Assembly (NCBI GenBank): GCA_963969345.1
Contig: OZ017766.1
Coordinates: 4,340,001-4,404,000 of the forward strand
DNA from: Turbatrix aceti
Taxonomy: Eukaryota; Nematoda; Chromadorea; Rhabditida; Panagrolaimidae
Direction of reading: 5' to 3'
Length of the DNA stretch: 64,000 nucleotides
Below, piece after piece: positions 11,179-24,005 of the stretch; the first letter of the stretch is position 1, and every line of letters begins with the position of its first letter. The translations under genes were made by a program, and so were the position numbers. The notes under the pieces were generated by a model. The model did not search any database, was not told the DNA's origin, and worked only from the letters and a program-made list of their open reading frames with translations.

Positions 11179-11743
11179 ATGTCGACTCCGGCGGTTCCAA
11201 AGCCCTTCCAGCAGAGTGACACCACCCCGGTGCTGGAGCGGCGGCACCACCAGCGCCGCTCGACGTCGCATTCTGTGCACACGGAGGCTCAGCGCCAGCT
11301 GATCCGGCAGCGAGCGGCCTCTGTGCAGCTCGCTGCCGCCCGAGGCTCGGCCGGCGACGGCGTGATCCCCGTCGACTTCGACGTCGCTCGCTCACCGGCA
11401 ACCCCGCGCCGCCCTGGCCTGCGATCGCTGCTCTACAACCAGGCGAGGAGGCTGTAAGTAGTGCATTAAAGGGGATCTCGTTGTAATGCCCCGGCTATGA
11501 TTGGTACCGGCTGTGAAGGCTCTTTTTTCATTACCCAAGTGGATCACACATTTTTTATTCTTCCGATTGCCCCGGTTTGCCGACTTGTCTTGTGCAGAAT
11601 TTATTTATTTATTTTTGAAAAAAATAATTCTCGCCGGAGGGGTGTTGGGTGTTGTACTAATTGCACGGCAGCCTAATGAGACGGTTTGTTTTTCAGAAAA
11701 CGCAAGGAGGAAGCCCAGCGCAAATTGGAGCGGAAGCGGAAAC
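11179..11743 (+). other. Alternative first coding exons, set 1, of the phosphatase gene
   Basis: ATG at 11179 lies four bases after a TTGCAG acceptor, as in trans-spliced leaders. Exons 11179-11453 and 11697-11743 encode an Arg/Ser-rich N-terminus ending in the charged stretch LKRKEEAQRKLERKRK and stop at phase 1, which fits the common exon at 18004. Intron 11744-14011 has no further exon that I can support. Confidence 0.6.
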
Positions 11744-14700
11744 GTAAGTTCAAAGTTTTTTGTCACCTCAAAAAATTCGCAGACTGCCTGACTGACTGCT
11801 GATAGGGGGATTATGCTCGCTTTTGCAAAAACTTGATGGATGGTGCTTGTTCCGCGGCCGCGGTTTTTCGTGTGTGTTGGTTGGCCGGGCCGCAGTGGCC
11901 AGGCGCTGATGTGGGGAGCAAGCAAGCGCTCACGATGGACAGCCGCTGCACCGCTCCCCTCCCGTGACGTCGAATTCGGCTCCGGGGGCTTATCGCCGGC
12001 CATCTGTAATTAAATCCACGCAATATTAGCATTTCGGACGAATCCGGGTCGTTTCTGGGTGCCGGGTGCTGTTCTGCTTCCTGTTTGCCTTTCCCTTCTC
12101 CGACGTCACCTTCGGCCGCGGCCGGCCTGCGTCTGGTCACTTGAGCGAGCGCATCCCGGCTTTGTGCGAAAAAACGCTGCGTCATGGCCATGCCCGCCAC
12201 TTCTAACTATCTACAGCGTTTGAAAAACGAGGAGAAACCGAGGCAGTCAAGTTGAAAGAGGCCATTGTTTGGGGGTTGCTGCCCGAGGCGAGCGTCTCTG
12301 TCGTCGCGGTCATTGACAGATAATTTGATTATCTCTCCGGAGCCTCTTCGACGTCCCCCCCCCTCCAGTGCCGGGTTAAGGTCGCTGCGGTCGGACACGA
12401 AGCGTCGCCACCACTTAGCTGCCGGTCCGTCCCGGAGGCACACCGGCGTCGATGCTAATCACGTTGCAGTCCGTCGAAAAAAGAGCCAAATGCCGCGACT
12501 TTACTCGCTTGACTGCCGGGAGTTTTGGCCGTTCTGGCCAGAGAGCGGCCCGCTTGGCGCTAGGGCTGCCGAATTTCACACCTGAAGCGACGCGCGGAGG
12601 CCGGACATGCCAAGTTGCATGCGGATGCCCCCGTCGACGACGCCGGGGTTATAAATAATAATGCGCTTTTCCCGAAGACTGTCGATGGCCAGATAGGGCA
12701 GGGCGCTCCGGCGGCAGTCAATCTTGGCACGCGGCTGGTGACGCAACGCCGCGGGACCCGCGGGGCCCGACGTCGCGGCCATCATCGGCGACATCGAGCG
12801 CCACTCTGAGACAAAGCCCTGCCCTTTCCCTTTTTCTGCTTCTGCGGCGGCGTGCCTTTCTCGACTTCCATTTACCCGATCTTGCACTTTATTCTTTTTT
12901 TAGATGTTTTTGACTCGGAAAGGGTCACATCAAAGACCTCAAAATGGGAACATGCGCCCCTTCAGGGGTTTTGGTAGCTTTTACGCGCTGTTTATTTATT
13001 CCCCGCATCCAAATCGCTCTGAATCGGAAGACAGATGCCATAAAAGCCCCGCATTGTTCCTGCGTCCCGATAATTGTTCCGCCACGTGCCCGCGGGCCAG
13101 TTTGATTGTTTACCCCCGGGCGACCACTGCCTTGGAATTGGAATCCGCTGCCTGCTTTCCTTCCTTGTCTTCGTTGTTGTCGTCGTCGTCGTTGTCATGT
13201 CCGTGGCCCGTCGCAGCTTCCGGCACCACCACGCCGTTGTCGGCCCCCCACCACCGGGCACCCGGTGTCGACGGCTGGCTTCGACGCGGGACCGTCGTCG
13301 GCGCATTGCCGCGAGTCGTCTGCCGTCCAGCATATCCGCGGCCCTTGACCGGCCCGCACCCGTCCGGCGCTGCTTCTGCTGTCCTTTCTGGGTGCGGCAT
13401 CGTCGGCAATTCACAGGTAACCAACACGTGACCGTGTTTCGGGAACTGCAGGGACTGAAGACGAACAAGCACGATGGCGCGCATAAATCTGAATTTTAAT
13501 GAGCTGGGTCTCATGCCATCCCAGGGGGCGCAATGTGAGATTTTTTGTGAAATAATTTACAGCTTTCTGTCCGTGTCATTAATTTTTGATTTTTTTACCG
13601 CTCACAAGTCCATCGTTCATTGGCAACAAATCTTTGAGGCGTGGCAGGTCCAGGTGCCATTCTTTCGGTAACCGGAGCTAAACGCCCGTTTTAAGCCCCA
13701 GGGATGTTTTGTTGACTGCGCCTTTATTTGGGGTTCAAGCGCCGCACATTTTGTTTTTCCTTTACAAGGCACTTTTTTCGGTGAGTCCCACCTTGTTTTG
13801 CACAGACTGCTAACCCGACGGCGCGCCTAATGGACCGGCGGGATGGCAAATAAGGGTGTATTTGAGTGGCATGCAATTATCTTTAATCAGAACGTGGCCG
13901 TACTAATTACCGTGTTGCTGTGCGCTTCGTTTTTCCATGCCGACGTCGCTTCTCGGGTTCTAACACACCTCCCGCAACTAATTCATTCCGCCGGGCATGT
14001 TTTGCTTGCAGGCTCGTCGTCGTGATCGCCGCGCGATGACTTCGGAGCCGGCAAAGCGGCCTCGTCGTCGGGGCCCTTTGTCCTTCCTCTTCCCCTCACT
14101 GCAGTCCCGGTTGCATCGCTCGGCGGATGTTCCGGTGTTGATATCGCCGGTTTCGCCACTGGCGCCGACCCCAACTCCGACGAGTCTGGGTCTCGACGCG
14201 GCCAAGCGCCGCTCGTTGTTCCGCAATTCTAGATCGGCGGACGTTCATGCGCGGGCCCCGTCGAATTGCGGAAGTCTGCTCTCCCCGATGAGCGAAGTCG
14301 CGCCGGCCCTGAAGCGTCAGAGCCCGAACAAGCCGCCGAAGAGCGTCTCCTTCCACGACCTCATCGTCTATCCTGCCCTGCTGCACCAGGCGATTCGATC
14401 CATGAGCCCCAACCACGGGCCAACCGCCTGCTCGTTGTCCACCGATGACTTTCACCACCTCACCCCCATCTACTTCATCCCCTCCGCCATCGCCGGCGGC
14501 CGAGTCAAGAAATCTATCAGCAGTTATATCCTGGGATGTGAGTAATCTGTGGTGTGTTGTGGTTTGATTTGACGTTTTACTAACTTCGGGATAGCAGGTT
14601 GCCAGACAACATGTTTCTAATATTAAATATTTAATTTGAAGTGCTTTTACGAGCCTTGATTGCCGTTCACTAACGTCATAGTCTGGCTTCACCATGTGTT

Positions 14701-17700
14701 GCAGTATGCCACATCAAAGAGCGCATCATCGGGTTTTGATGAGGAATCGGTCGGTCATCTGGTTGCACTTAGCACCACTTTCGATGATTTATTGTCCAAA
14801 ATCTGACTTGAGCATTAAAAATAGTTTTTGACACCGTGCATCCACTTTTGGCAGCAGCACCAGCGGTGCCCTTCTCTGTGATTTATGGTGAATGCTGTTG
14901 GCCGGACAGCGCGCAGGGACGTGACAAATCGGGGCCTGTGGCCGCTTTCACTCTTGCTCACACGCATCTCGCTGTTTCCGGGTTTCGCACGGCAACTGCC
15001 TGGTGATGGATAATCTTTCGTCCTCGGTTTCCACGACCGACGTGTGCAGGCTGTCTCATTTGAATCTCATTTTTTTTAAATTGAGAGACGACCACCGTTT
15101 CCGAAATTAATGCAGCCCTGGGCGAAACAGAATAATTTTTTTTCTCTCGCAAAAACAGCTCCCCTGAACGAGGAAATATGAATGACTGCTGAAATGTGCT
15201 GCTCAAATTGGGGCTCGGTCTTTATGCACCCCTCTTTGCCTGGCGGCGGGCGGGCAGGGGACACCAATGAATGCAATGCCGCAGGAGGACATCACGACGA
15301 CGTCAGGATGAGCGCCAAGGTCCACGAAATGCGAAACCATGCGGATTGGCGAAATGTTGTTGTTTTCGGGCCGACGGTGGTGCACTGCACTGTTTTTTTT
15401 GGGCCGAAGCGTCTTCTGCCTCTTGGATTGGTTGTGCGAAATCAAACTGTTGTCAAGCGCAGGCAAACCCCAACATTATTCATGGGACAAAATTAAGCAG
15501 TCTAAAATTCTTCTTGGAGTGACGCAACGGACAATAAGGACTATTCGGTTTCTCCCCCCCGGCGGCCGCGTACGCACCACGTCTTCTGTCTCCGGATCGT
15601 CTCTGCTTAGGCTTGCATGAGTATTTGAATTCCATCCGCAGTCGAGCTGGCGGCGGCGATGGTCGTCGACTCCTGCCGGTGCTTTTCGCCTGCGCGTCTG
15701 TGTACGACCCTCGCCAGGTCCTTCTTCGAGGCCCTCGTCGCGCCCAATGAATGTGAGTGATTGCAAAATATTATAGCTTTCATTGTCCTGGGTTTGGGTG
15801 CCTGCGACGGCGAATCAGAAAAAAAAGGGGAGAAAAATTTATTGTCTCGGTTGTCAGCAGAGCGCACTCGGATTGGTTTGGGGCTCGCTGCTCGTCCCCA
15901 CGCCAGGCCTGATCGTTGCCGCCGCATTGATCCCTGCGCCCTGCACTCGGCCCAGCTCAAAAAACAACGCGCCACCGCCATCGCCGCCGCTGCCGGATCG
16001 ATCGAGGAGCGCCGCTAGCAGGCAGGAGTTGTAATGAGCAGGGGCTGTCTCTAGCGACAACAGGTGCCCACTGCCCCTACTTTTTCTGATCGACGAGAGT
16101 CTTGCCAGCGCTTTTTGCCTCCGCGTTTTCGACTCATGTCGCAAGTTGTTGTCGTCTGGCAGACAACCGCCGCCACGCTCCTTTCCCGAAGCTACTAGCG
16201 CCATGCCACGGCGGCCTTCCGGCGACGGCGGCGCTGGGGGAGGCCGCTTCGGAGGGTTGGTGACGGTGCCCGAAGAGGGCGAGGCAACGACGAGCAACGA
16301 GCTGGCAACATCGACGCCCACCTTTGCGCATCGGTTCAACGACTTTCGCAAGAAGTCGATCAGCGACCTCTCCCTCGTCTTTGACATCGTCCGCGGCGCC
16401 GACGCCCCCTCCGATGACGCCTACTACCACCCCGGCCGCAAGCTCTCCGCCAGCAGTCTCCAGAAACGGGCTTCGAGGCGGGGGCGCAGGGGCGCCGTCA
16501 CCAGCTCCCATTTCTCGTTCCAGTGGAAGGCCATCACCCCCACCCACATCTCCAGGCACATCATCTTCGGTAAGCAAGCTCCGTCGCGAAAGGCGCTTCC
16601 TGCTCTGTTTTGCTCTGCGTAGGCGCGCTCCGGCTCTGGTTGCTCTGGTCGTTATCGATCGCAGGCGAGGTGTGATGGCAGCAGCAAATGTTTTGCCCCT
16701 ATCCAATTAGCTGGCAGCGCTTTTTTGCGACCGACGTGATTCTCCGGAGTGAGGCGCTGCTGGGCTGAAAGCAAAGATTGAGTGCTTTCCTCGATCGCAG
16801 CCTTTTAGAGGGCTTTTATGAATGCACACATTTTAGATATTTATTGGGGAATTTGGTTGCATCTTGCTGCAAAAAAAATCATGTCGTTGAATACGTAGGA
16901 AATCAAAGCATTTTACACTCTCTGCTGCACTTTTCGCGGACTTGCGAGGCACGCTGAATGAAATTTGACGCTTTTTATGACGTCAAAATCAATGCAATGC
17001 TTTTTTTTTCTGCAGGCTCCCAGAAAAGGGGCCAACCAGCGACCGAGGATCTTGGTCCTGGGACTGGGACTGGGCGCACGTGAAGGGAGCCAATGTGTCA
17101 TGGATATGTGTGAGTTGTCTGCCACAAATGCGTGATTTTGCCCGGAAGCTGCCAAGCGTGGCGCGTTTGCCACGGGGCGCATCGATCAAGCTGCTGTTGC
17201 TGGCTCAACCCGGATCACAAACTGATGAGAGCACCGGGGTAGGGCTGTCTGTCATCGACGTCGACCGAGCAAGCAAGCGTTTTGCATAACGACCCCATTT
17301 GTCAGCGTCGCCGAGATCCAATCCGAGATCGCAGATTTTTTTGAAGGCCAGACGACCGGGCATTTGAAATCGGATTCTGGTTTCTAATTTCTATGAAACG
17401 CAAAAAAATGTTTACACCTGCAAAACGTGTGTCGCATGCAGTCAATAGCAGTTTACGTTTGTTGGCATCGGAGGGATCAAAAAACTCGAGACACGCCTCA
17501 CTTTTGCCGGATCCGATTGCCAAGCTTTTTTTTGCACAGAGGAAACCCCACTTTTTTTTTTGTTTTGGCCAAGTTGACCCGGAAAACCACGGTCGTCGGA
17601 GGGTGCAAACAGCCAGCTTAGCACCTATTTTCTCGCGTTGGCGGCGCTCACGTGCTCGAGCAGGGGATGCGCTGCTGGAATGGATCGCCATCCACTTGAG

Positions 17701-20700
17701 AGGGCCTCCCGTTGTCGCGCGCAGCAGATCTCAAGGGTCGAAGTGCGGTAATCTGCGCACTTCCTCTTCCTCGGATAGCAGCATTCCCGTCGGAATTTAC
17801 CCCCGGTCACGGTCACAGTTGTCGCGATGGCTCCAAAGCGCTCTTCCGGAAGCAAATTGACCGGCATTGTCTATAGGAAGTCAGATGCCGCCATCACGCG
17901 CATTGAACGCAAGCGCCATCGTCAGATCCAACGTAAGACAGGAGAAAAAGGGGTCCAAACTTGTGCCAATGCTTTTTTGCCGTATTTGACCGTGTTATTT
18001 TAGTTCAAGAGGAAAAAGCCATGCAGGCGGCGCCCACTGCGCCCATCGACGCTTCCAAGTTTGTGGCGCACGTCACAGAGCGCCGCAAGAAGCGGATATT
18101 GTTCAAGGGCGAATATCTCGTGAGTTTGAAAATCCTTCCTCGATGCAAATCGTCATTGACGGCACTTTCAGATGATTATGAGATCGGTAGACCCTCTCAA
18201 GTGCCAAATCAACGTTGCGAGTTCGCAGGGAGAACGCAATCAGTATGCGGACACGCTTCCCTACGATCACACACGGGTTGTGCTCAAGAAAAAACCAGAC
18301 GACGAGAATTCCCACTACGTCAATGCTTCTTACGTTCCTGTGCGTTTTCGCGCAAACGTTTGTTTTTTTATCATTTTTTGTATTTTTAGTCCTGGCTTCG
18401 AGAAAAAGCCTACGTGGTGACCCAGGCCGTCAAGACGAAGGCCGCGTGTGCCGAGTTCTGGCGCATGATCTGGGAACTGCGAACCAACACGATCGTCATG
18501 CTGACCAAGGTGTTCGACTTCATGCGGGTCATGTGCCTCCAGTACTGGCCCCTAACCTCATTTCGCTACGGCGAAATCGAAGTCGAAACCCTCGAAACCA
18601 AGACTTATGCCCACTTTGTGAGTTTTGTTTTTTCACACGCGGCCGCACTAACCGGAGCTGTTTTCAGGTAATCCGGACGTTCAGACTCACCCACGTCAAC
18701 GACCCCGCGAGTCAGCCCAGAATTATCAAGCACTTTCACTTCACTGAATGGGAGCTCAACAGCTTCCCCTACATCAGCGCCTTCATCGAGCTACGCCGAC
18801 GCGTTCGGCAGTGGACCGACAAGCACACCATCGACGCCCCCATCGTCGTGCATTGCAGGTGGGTTTATTTAAAAAAAATCATCGTAACCGGGTGCAAAGA
18901 TCAAAAACAGGCGCATACTCGTAGACCATCTTCGGCTCCAAGGACAGGTCGCTGGCTGGTTAGGTCGTCGGCACGTAGGTACAGTTGGAGGCGTCGAAGC
19001 GTTCGCAGAACAGGCGTCTGCAGGAGCGCGGCAGCGTCTCGCGCACGGGCTTATTCAGCTCTGCGGCGAGGCCTTTGACCCACGCGACCACCTGGTTCCG
19101 GGTGTAGTCGAGGAGGAAGCGGAAGGCGCGCTTGCCTGCCCACCAGCCGCAGTCGTTGACGAGCACGGCGTGGGTGCACGTGAGGTCGCAGATGAGGCTT
19201 CTGCACCGGGTTCCGATGCCAGACTGCGAGACGTCGAGTTCGGTGTACGGGCCGCACAGGCGGCCTCCGCAGGACTCTTTCAGCCGGTGGGATGCCGTGT
19301 TGTAGCACGCCAGATTCGCTACCAGTTCACTGCGCCGTCGTCCGCACACGTACTCCCGCATGTTGTACTGGATGTCGTAGCCGCACCTGCGAAGACACGA
19401 GTCGTGTGCTGCGTCGTAGCGGCAGAAGAGTTCAATGTCCACGCCGTCGACCACCGACGGCACTCCGATGCTCCCGAACGCAGTGTGCGCCTGAAATGTC
19501 TTTTTTGTACCCTTGAAAACCCATCAAAAGCCTACCTTGATCATGTCCAGTCCGGTGCGCAGTTCCTCGTTGCAGGCCTCCTGGCATGATTCGGTGTTGG
19601 TCGGGTCCAGGTTGCCTAAATATCAAACAACGCGCATGATTAAAAAAAAACTTGCGTCTAGACACCCACGTGATCGGCGAGAGGCAGCGGCGAGTCCGTC
19701 ATCGTGGTGGCGAGCGTCGTCGAGTACCCTCTCGAGGCGCAGCAGGTCGAAGGCCTGTTCTCTCTTCACCAGCTTGTGGAGCTCGAGTCCCCGCACACTC
19801 GACACTGAAATTTAAAATTGCATCTTTCCAGGGTGCCAAAACGCTTTCAAAAAGTCAGTCATATTTAACACAGGGTTGCGTTTGATTTGCGCCAGAGTGA
19901 GTAAGCGATACTTCCGCCTGTCAGCTGGCATTGTTTTGACGCCACCCGGAACCGGTTTGGCGTTCTGCCTGCGCCTAGAGGTACCAAAAAACACACTGCT
20001 AAAGCACATCGTTTGAAAAAAAAATCGAATGTGGTCGTTTTAAACCCCACTTCCACACTTTTTTAATCAGGTAGACGTAGTTGAAGAAATTCTACGACTC
20101 TCTACGACAGCCACGTGAAAGATAGGATTGGATGTCACGCAGTGTTTGTTTTCAGGTAGGCGAGTGACATGTGTAAGCCGACTGTTGACTCACAAGTCGT
20201 CACCGCACGTTTCGCCGAGTCCAGTCAGTTTTGAGTGAACGAACAACTGACGGCTTTGGCATGGCAGTCAAAAACCCCGGGGATAAGCGATGATCGCTGC
20301 AGGAGAGGGACACCTACCTGCAAGCCAGACGGCAAGGGCACTGCACGCGAAGACACGCTGCATCACGAGTGAGTGAGAGCGACGTGAATCTGGCCGACGA
20401 CGACTGGGGCTGGGTTCTCGGTGTCAGGGGTCTTCTTTCTGCTCACCTGGCGTAGGAACTGGTCTGCATGTTGTTGTGCATGTAAAAAAGTCTGTGGCCG
20501 GGGAGACAACGCAGGTGTCGGTTCCACTGCCCTCTCGGAACACAACACACCTTGCCCCGTGGGGCCATGAACTATCTGACTGTTGGCTGTTGGCTGCTGG
20601 CAACTGGAATGCACAATTCACGACTGTCTGTCTTAGCAATGCAACAATGCACACTTACACTGGACGATTTGTACATTGTTAGGACTGCGCATTCAGGATT

Positions 20701-23700
20701 GATGGGCGCCGGGAAGTGCAATTATCTACCACTCACATTTAAAAAACTCAACATAAAAAAAACACTCATGGCCGTGATTTCAGCAACGGCGCCGGACGGA
20801 GTGGAGCCTACCTCTCCGTGGACGCCAACCTTGACTTGCTCAAACGAACGGGTCAGGTCGACATCTACGAGTACGGCAAAACCCTGGTAAACGCGAGACC
20901 GAATCTGATCGACTCGGTGGAGCAGTACATGTTCATCTACGACGTGCTGGCGGAGGCGCTGCTCTGCAACGTGCAGCCCATCCCTATGTACAAGCTGAAG
21001 GAGCGCAGCAGCATGTACAAGACCAAGGACAACCGCCAGATCATGGAAGCCCAGGACAGTCACGAGAACAAGCTCCTCGTCATGCTCACTCCCATGCTGC
21101 GGATCGGAGACTGCGCAGGCGGTCATCGAATGGAAAATCGCGGCAAGAACCGGGATGTCATGGTCGTGCCACGTGAGTTCATTTTTTGACCGCGCATCAA
21201 TCAGTCCACCAGGGTTCTTGCAGCCGACCACGCCAGGCCCTACCTCCAGACGCTGCACGGTGAGAGCAAGGATTACACGTACATCAACGCGGTCGAAGTC
21301 GACGGCTTTACGCGCAAGGGCGAATTCATCGTCACCGAGTGGCCCAAGCCGCAGACCGTCGACAGCTTCTGGACGCTCATCTTCGACCACAGCTGCCACA
21401 CGGTCGTCAACCTCACCAACTCCCCGCACCACAACAAGGTGGGTTTCTCTTGCTGGGGTCGGTCACGACGCGCGCGTTGGTTGCAGATGTACCCGCCCTT
21501 CATCCACAACAAGGGCAAGCACAACTACGGCCCCTTCGTCGTGGAGGTGCTCAACTACCAGCAGTACCCGGCGATCACGTCGCACATGGTCAAGATCCAG
21601 AAGCGGGTTGGTTTGGCTTTTCTCGGCCCTTCTGCCTAACACGGGGATGCTCAGTTGGCCCGCGCGCGCATTTGTTTAGTTCACATTTTGTTGGGGTGGG
21701 TCTCTGGGGGACGTTTGGCTATCGTTCGGTTCTGCTAACCAATCCCCACAACGCCTTCTTTTTCATTCGTCCGCGGATACCGCGGAACGGCGTCCGACCC
21801 CACTCGACCACCTGCTCGGCAAGAAGGGACCCCTCATCCGGAGGCCCACGCTGCGGGGCTTCCTGTCTCCCGAAGACGAGGAGGAGATGAAGGAGCGCAA
21901 CCGCCGGACAGCCAGCGTGCCGCCGGGCCAGTCCTTCCGCTTCAAGAGCATCTACCGCGGCCACGTGCGTCGCTCGCGCTCCGAAGCCCCATCCGCTCTC
22001 ATGCACACCTTTTCCAACGCCTCCGCGGCCATCCGGGCCGGAGGCGCCCGCGTTGCACGACTCGCCCGGACGGCAAGTCGCGCGGCCCAACGCCGGCTGC
22101 GACGCGGTGCTCCCGCCCCGGCCCCGGCTCGCAAGATCACCACCAACGCCGCCCTCAGCGACCAGACGCTAGACCGCTTCGAGGTGGTGGTTATGCGTGT
22201 GTCGTGCTCTTCCGTCGTCCGCGTCCTGCACTGTGCCGTGGCCTGGCCCTCACCTGCCATCCTACTACCTCCTCCTTCCCTCAGCTTAGCACTCGCAATC
22301 CATTTCAGCCCACTGAGCGCCCGCCCCTCCGCCGACCGCCGCCCCCCGACCGCGCCAACTCCCGCGACTCGCAGTCTTCGTCGTCCAAGAGCGGCAAGAA
22401 GAACGGCGTCGGGCCCGCCGACAAGGGCGTCTCAGTGAGCAAGCTTGTAAGTCCGATTGCTTTCGTTGTTGTATGGTCTCGTCGATCTCTGTCTCGTCCG
22501 GTCCGCGTCCTTTCCCGTCCCGTTTTGGAATTTATTTCATTCATCTGAAATTGTTGTCGTCACTTTGTGGGATTCTGAGAGCTCTGCTGCCCCTCCCAGG
22601 TTCGGAATGCGTACGTGATCGAGTTTTAGCGTGGCACAGGCGACGTCCAGAAGCTGCTCCAGATGAAGCGGGCCCGAGAGGCCCGGCGCGAGCTCAGCGC
22701 CCAAGTCGACAAGCTGGTCCGTTTCGGTTGTTTTGCCGTGTCTGTCCTCCTTCTAACACTGCACCTTTCCGTGTTCTGTCCTTTCCACCCCTCGGGATCT
22801 ACGCGCTGTCTCCCAGTTTCGCTTGCTTCCTTCTAACGAGCCTCTTTCCTTGCTAACACTGCGAGGATCCTCGTTTTTTTCGCGTCGCTACAGACGCTCC
22901 TCCGTTGCTGCGGTGCTCTTCTCCTTCGGTTTCTGACTGTTCCGCTCAACTCCTTTCCTCTGCGTGCGCACAGAGGAGACCCCGCTGACTTGGCTCTTGC
23001 AGACCTTCATGATCTCGGAGATCATGGCGACTGGCGCGTCCCAGCAGCAGGTCGACGCCGAGATCCGCATCTGCTGCATCATCTCGGTCCGCATGTGGCC
23101 CATCGAGAACAAGCTGCCCTTCTCCACCGCCGGCCTCATAGAGGGCATCAAGATGGCCCGCGCCTGGCGAAGGAGAGCTCCTGACCGCCCTGAAACCAAG
23201 CCGACCGTCGTTTTGTCACAGTGAGTTGTTATTTCCTTATTTTCCCAGGCAGGGGTCACAAACAACTTTTTTTAGCAACGGGTACAGCCGCTGCGGCATC
23301 TTCATCGCGGCGAACGTCTGCATCGACCAGATGGACATGGACCACGAGGTCGACGTCTTTCACGCTGTCAAGATGATCCGTATCAACCGGCCGCAGCTCA
23401 TCGACATGAAGGTGGGTTGCGGGTTGCCTGGGGCATTTTAGCATGAGTAAAAAACCCTTGCAGGACGAGTACAAGTACCTCTACGACCTGATGCTGCACT
23501 GGTTCATGACCAATCCTGAATACCGGCAGTACGATCACCTCGGCGAGGAAAACAGACGCGAATCCGCTGCCGCAGCGCGCTCCGCCTCCGCGCTCAGCCC
23601 GGTGGGGCCCGCGTCGCCCAACCGGCTCCACCAGAAGATGGGCAACGGCCTGCGATCCGCGCTCAACCGCCTCAGCATCAAGTCGGACAAATCCGTCTCG

Positions 23701-23754
23701 CGGACGCCGCCTCGCTCGCCGCCGCCGCCGGCAGTCGTCGACGACGCCGGCTGA
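11179..23754 (+). CDS. Tandem-domain protein tyrosine phosphatase with degenerate catalytic sites
   Basis: Common exons: 18004-18119, 18172-18339, 18390-18617, 18668-18858, 20784-21172, 21224-21438, 21487-21606, (21680 or 21824)-22183, 22285-22446, 22630-22716, 23003-23220, 23276-23411 and 23464-23754. Domain D1 has the LPYDHTRV and NASYV motifs of the family and an intact nucleophile loop HCSNGAGRSG, but the WPD loop reads WEL, so the acid aspartate is missing. Domain D2 reads LSHNGYSRCG where HCxxGxGRxG is expected (Cys to Ser) and WPI for WPD, so it should be inactive. D2 is interrupted by a basic Ser/Pro/Arg-rich insertion. The protein ends in a Pro/Ser-rich tail. Four candidate first exons have no signal peptide or membrane segment; an upstream receptor form is not seen. 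D1-D2 layout suggests descent from a receptor-type phosphatase. The exact start of the 22183 exon is unsure. Confidence 0.82.
14036..14537 (+). other. Alternative first coding exon, set 2, of the phosphatase gene
   Basis: A TTGCAG acceptor at 14006-14011 is followed 25 bases later by an ATG at 14036. The open frame is Pro/Ser/Arg-rich and ends SSYILG at a GTGAGT donor in phase 1, again matching 18004. As an internal exon beginning at 14012 it would be phase 0, which fits no upstream exon, so a separate transcript start is likely. The following 14538-16202 holds no gene I recognise. Confidence 0.6.
16203..16569 (+). other. Alternative first coding exon, set 3, of the phosphatase gene
   Basis: ATG at 16203 opens a glycine-rich start, then a region with FAHRFNDFRKKSISDLSLVF and ends THISRHIIFG at a GTAAGC donor in phase 1. 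The phase fits the common acceptor at 18003. No acceptor lies close upstream, so transcription probably starts nearby. 16570-17826 is intron with no feature seen. Confidence 0.55.
17827..17932 (+). other. Alternative first coding exon, set 4, nearest the common exons
   Basis: Short exon MAPKRSSGSKLTGIVYRK..., ending in RIERKRHRQIQ at a GTAAGA donor, phase 1. Joined to 18004 it reads RQIQLQEEKAMQ without a break. Its charged end resembles that of set 1, which suggests exon duplication. Confidence 0.65.
18960..20363 (-). CDS. Cysteine-rich secreted protein nested in a phosphatase intron
   Basis: The gene lies on the opposite strand inside the 1.9-kb intron 18859-20783 of the phosphatase gene. 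Exons 20363-20318, 19804-19670, 19615-19536 and 19490-18960 give 263 residues. A signal peptide (MQRVFACSALAVWLA) is followed by a region with about 16 cysteines in pairs such as ESCQEAC, SCLRRC and CDLTC, then a conserved-looking hydrophobic/aromatic block (GWWAGKRAFRFLLDYTRNQV). The cysteine spacing recalls the nematode CPG4-type secreted domain, but I cannot confirm this. An optional exon around 19974 can be made in-frame and was left out because the direct join uses better splice sites. Confidence 0.75.
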
Positions 23755-24005
23755 CCGCTCTCGCCCCGTCGTTGCCTCTCCGCATATCTCTCCTCTCCGT
23801 GCCTTTCTTCGACACCGATGCGTGGTCCACTTCTCTTTTCCTTCGCACAGCCACACCACACACACACACCTACCTTCACTTCCGACGGCATCCGCTCTCC
23901 ATACCTGCACAAATCACCACTTTCCGGGAACGCCTTCCTCTCCAGCGACGACGAGTGTTGTTCTTATTCGCAATCAATCGTACATGAGTAAATCCGTTGA
24001 AAAAT

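Noticed and set aside
19812..20009. Extra exon in the nested cysteine-rich gene
   Set aside because: Can be made in phase only with weaker splice sites; direct joining of signal-peptide exon to 19804 is in phase with strong sites.
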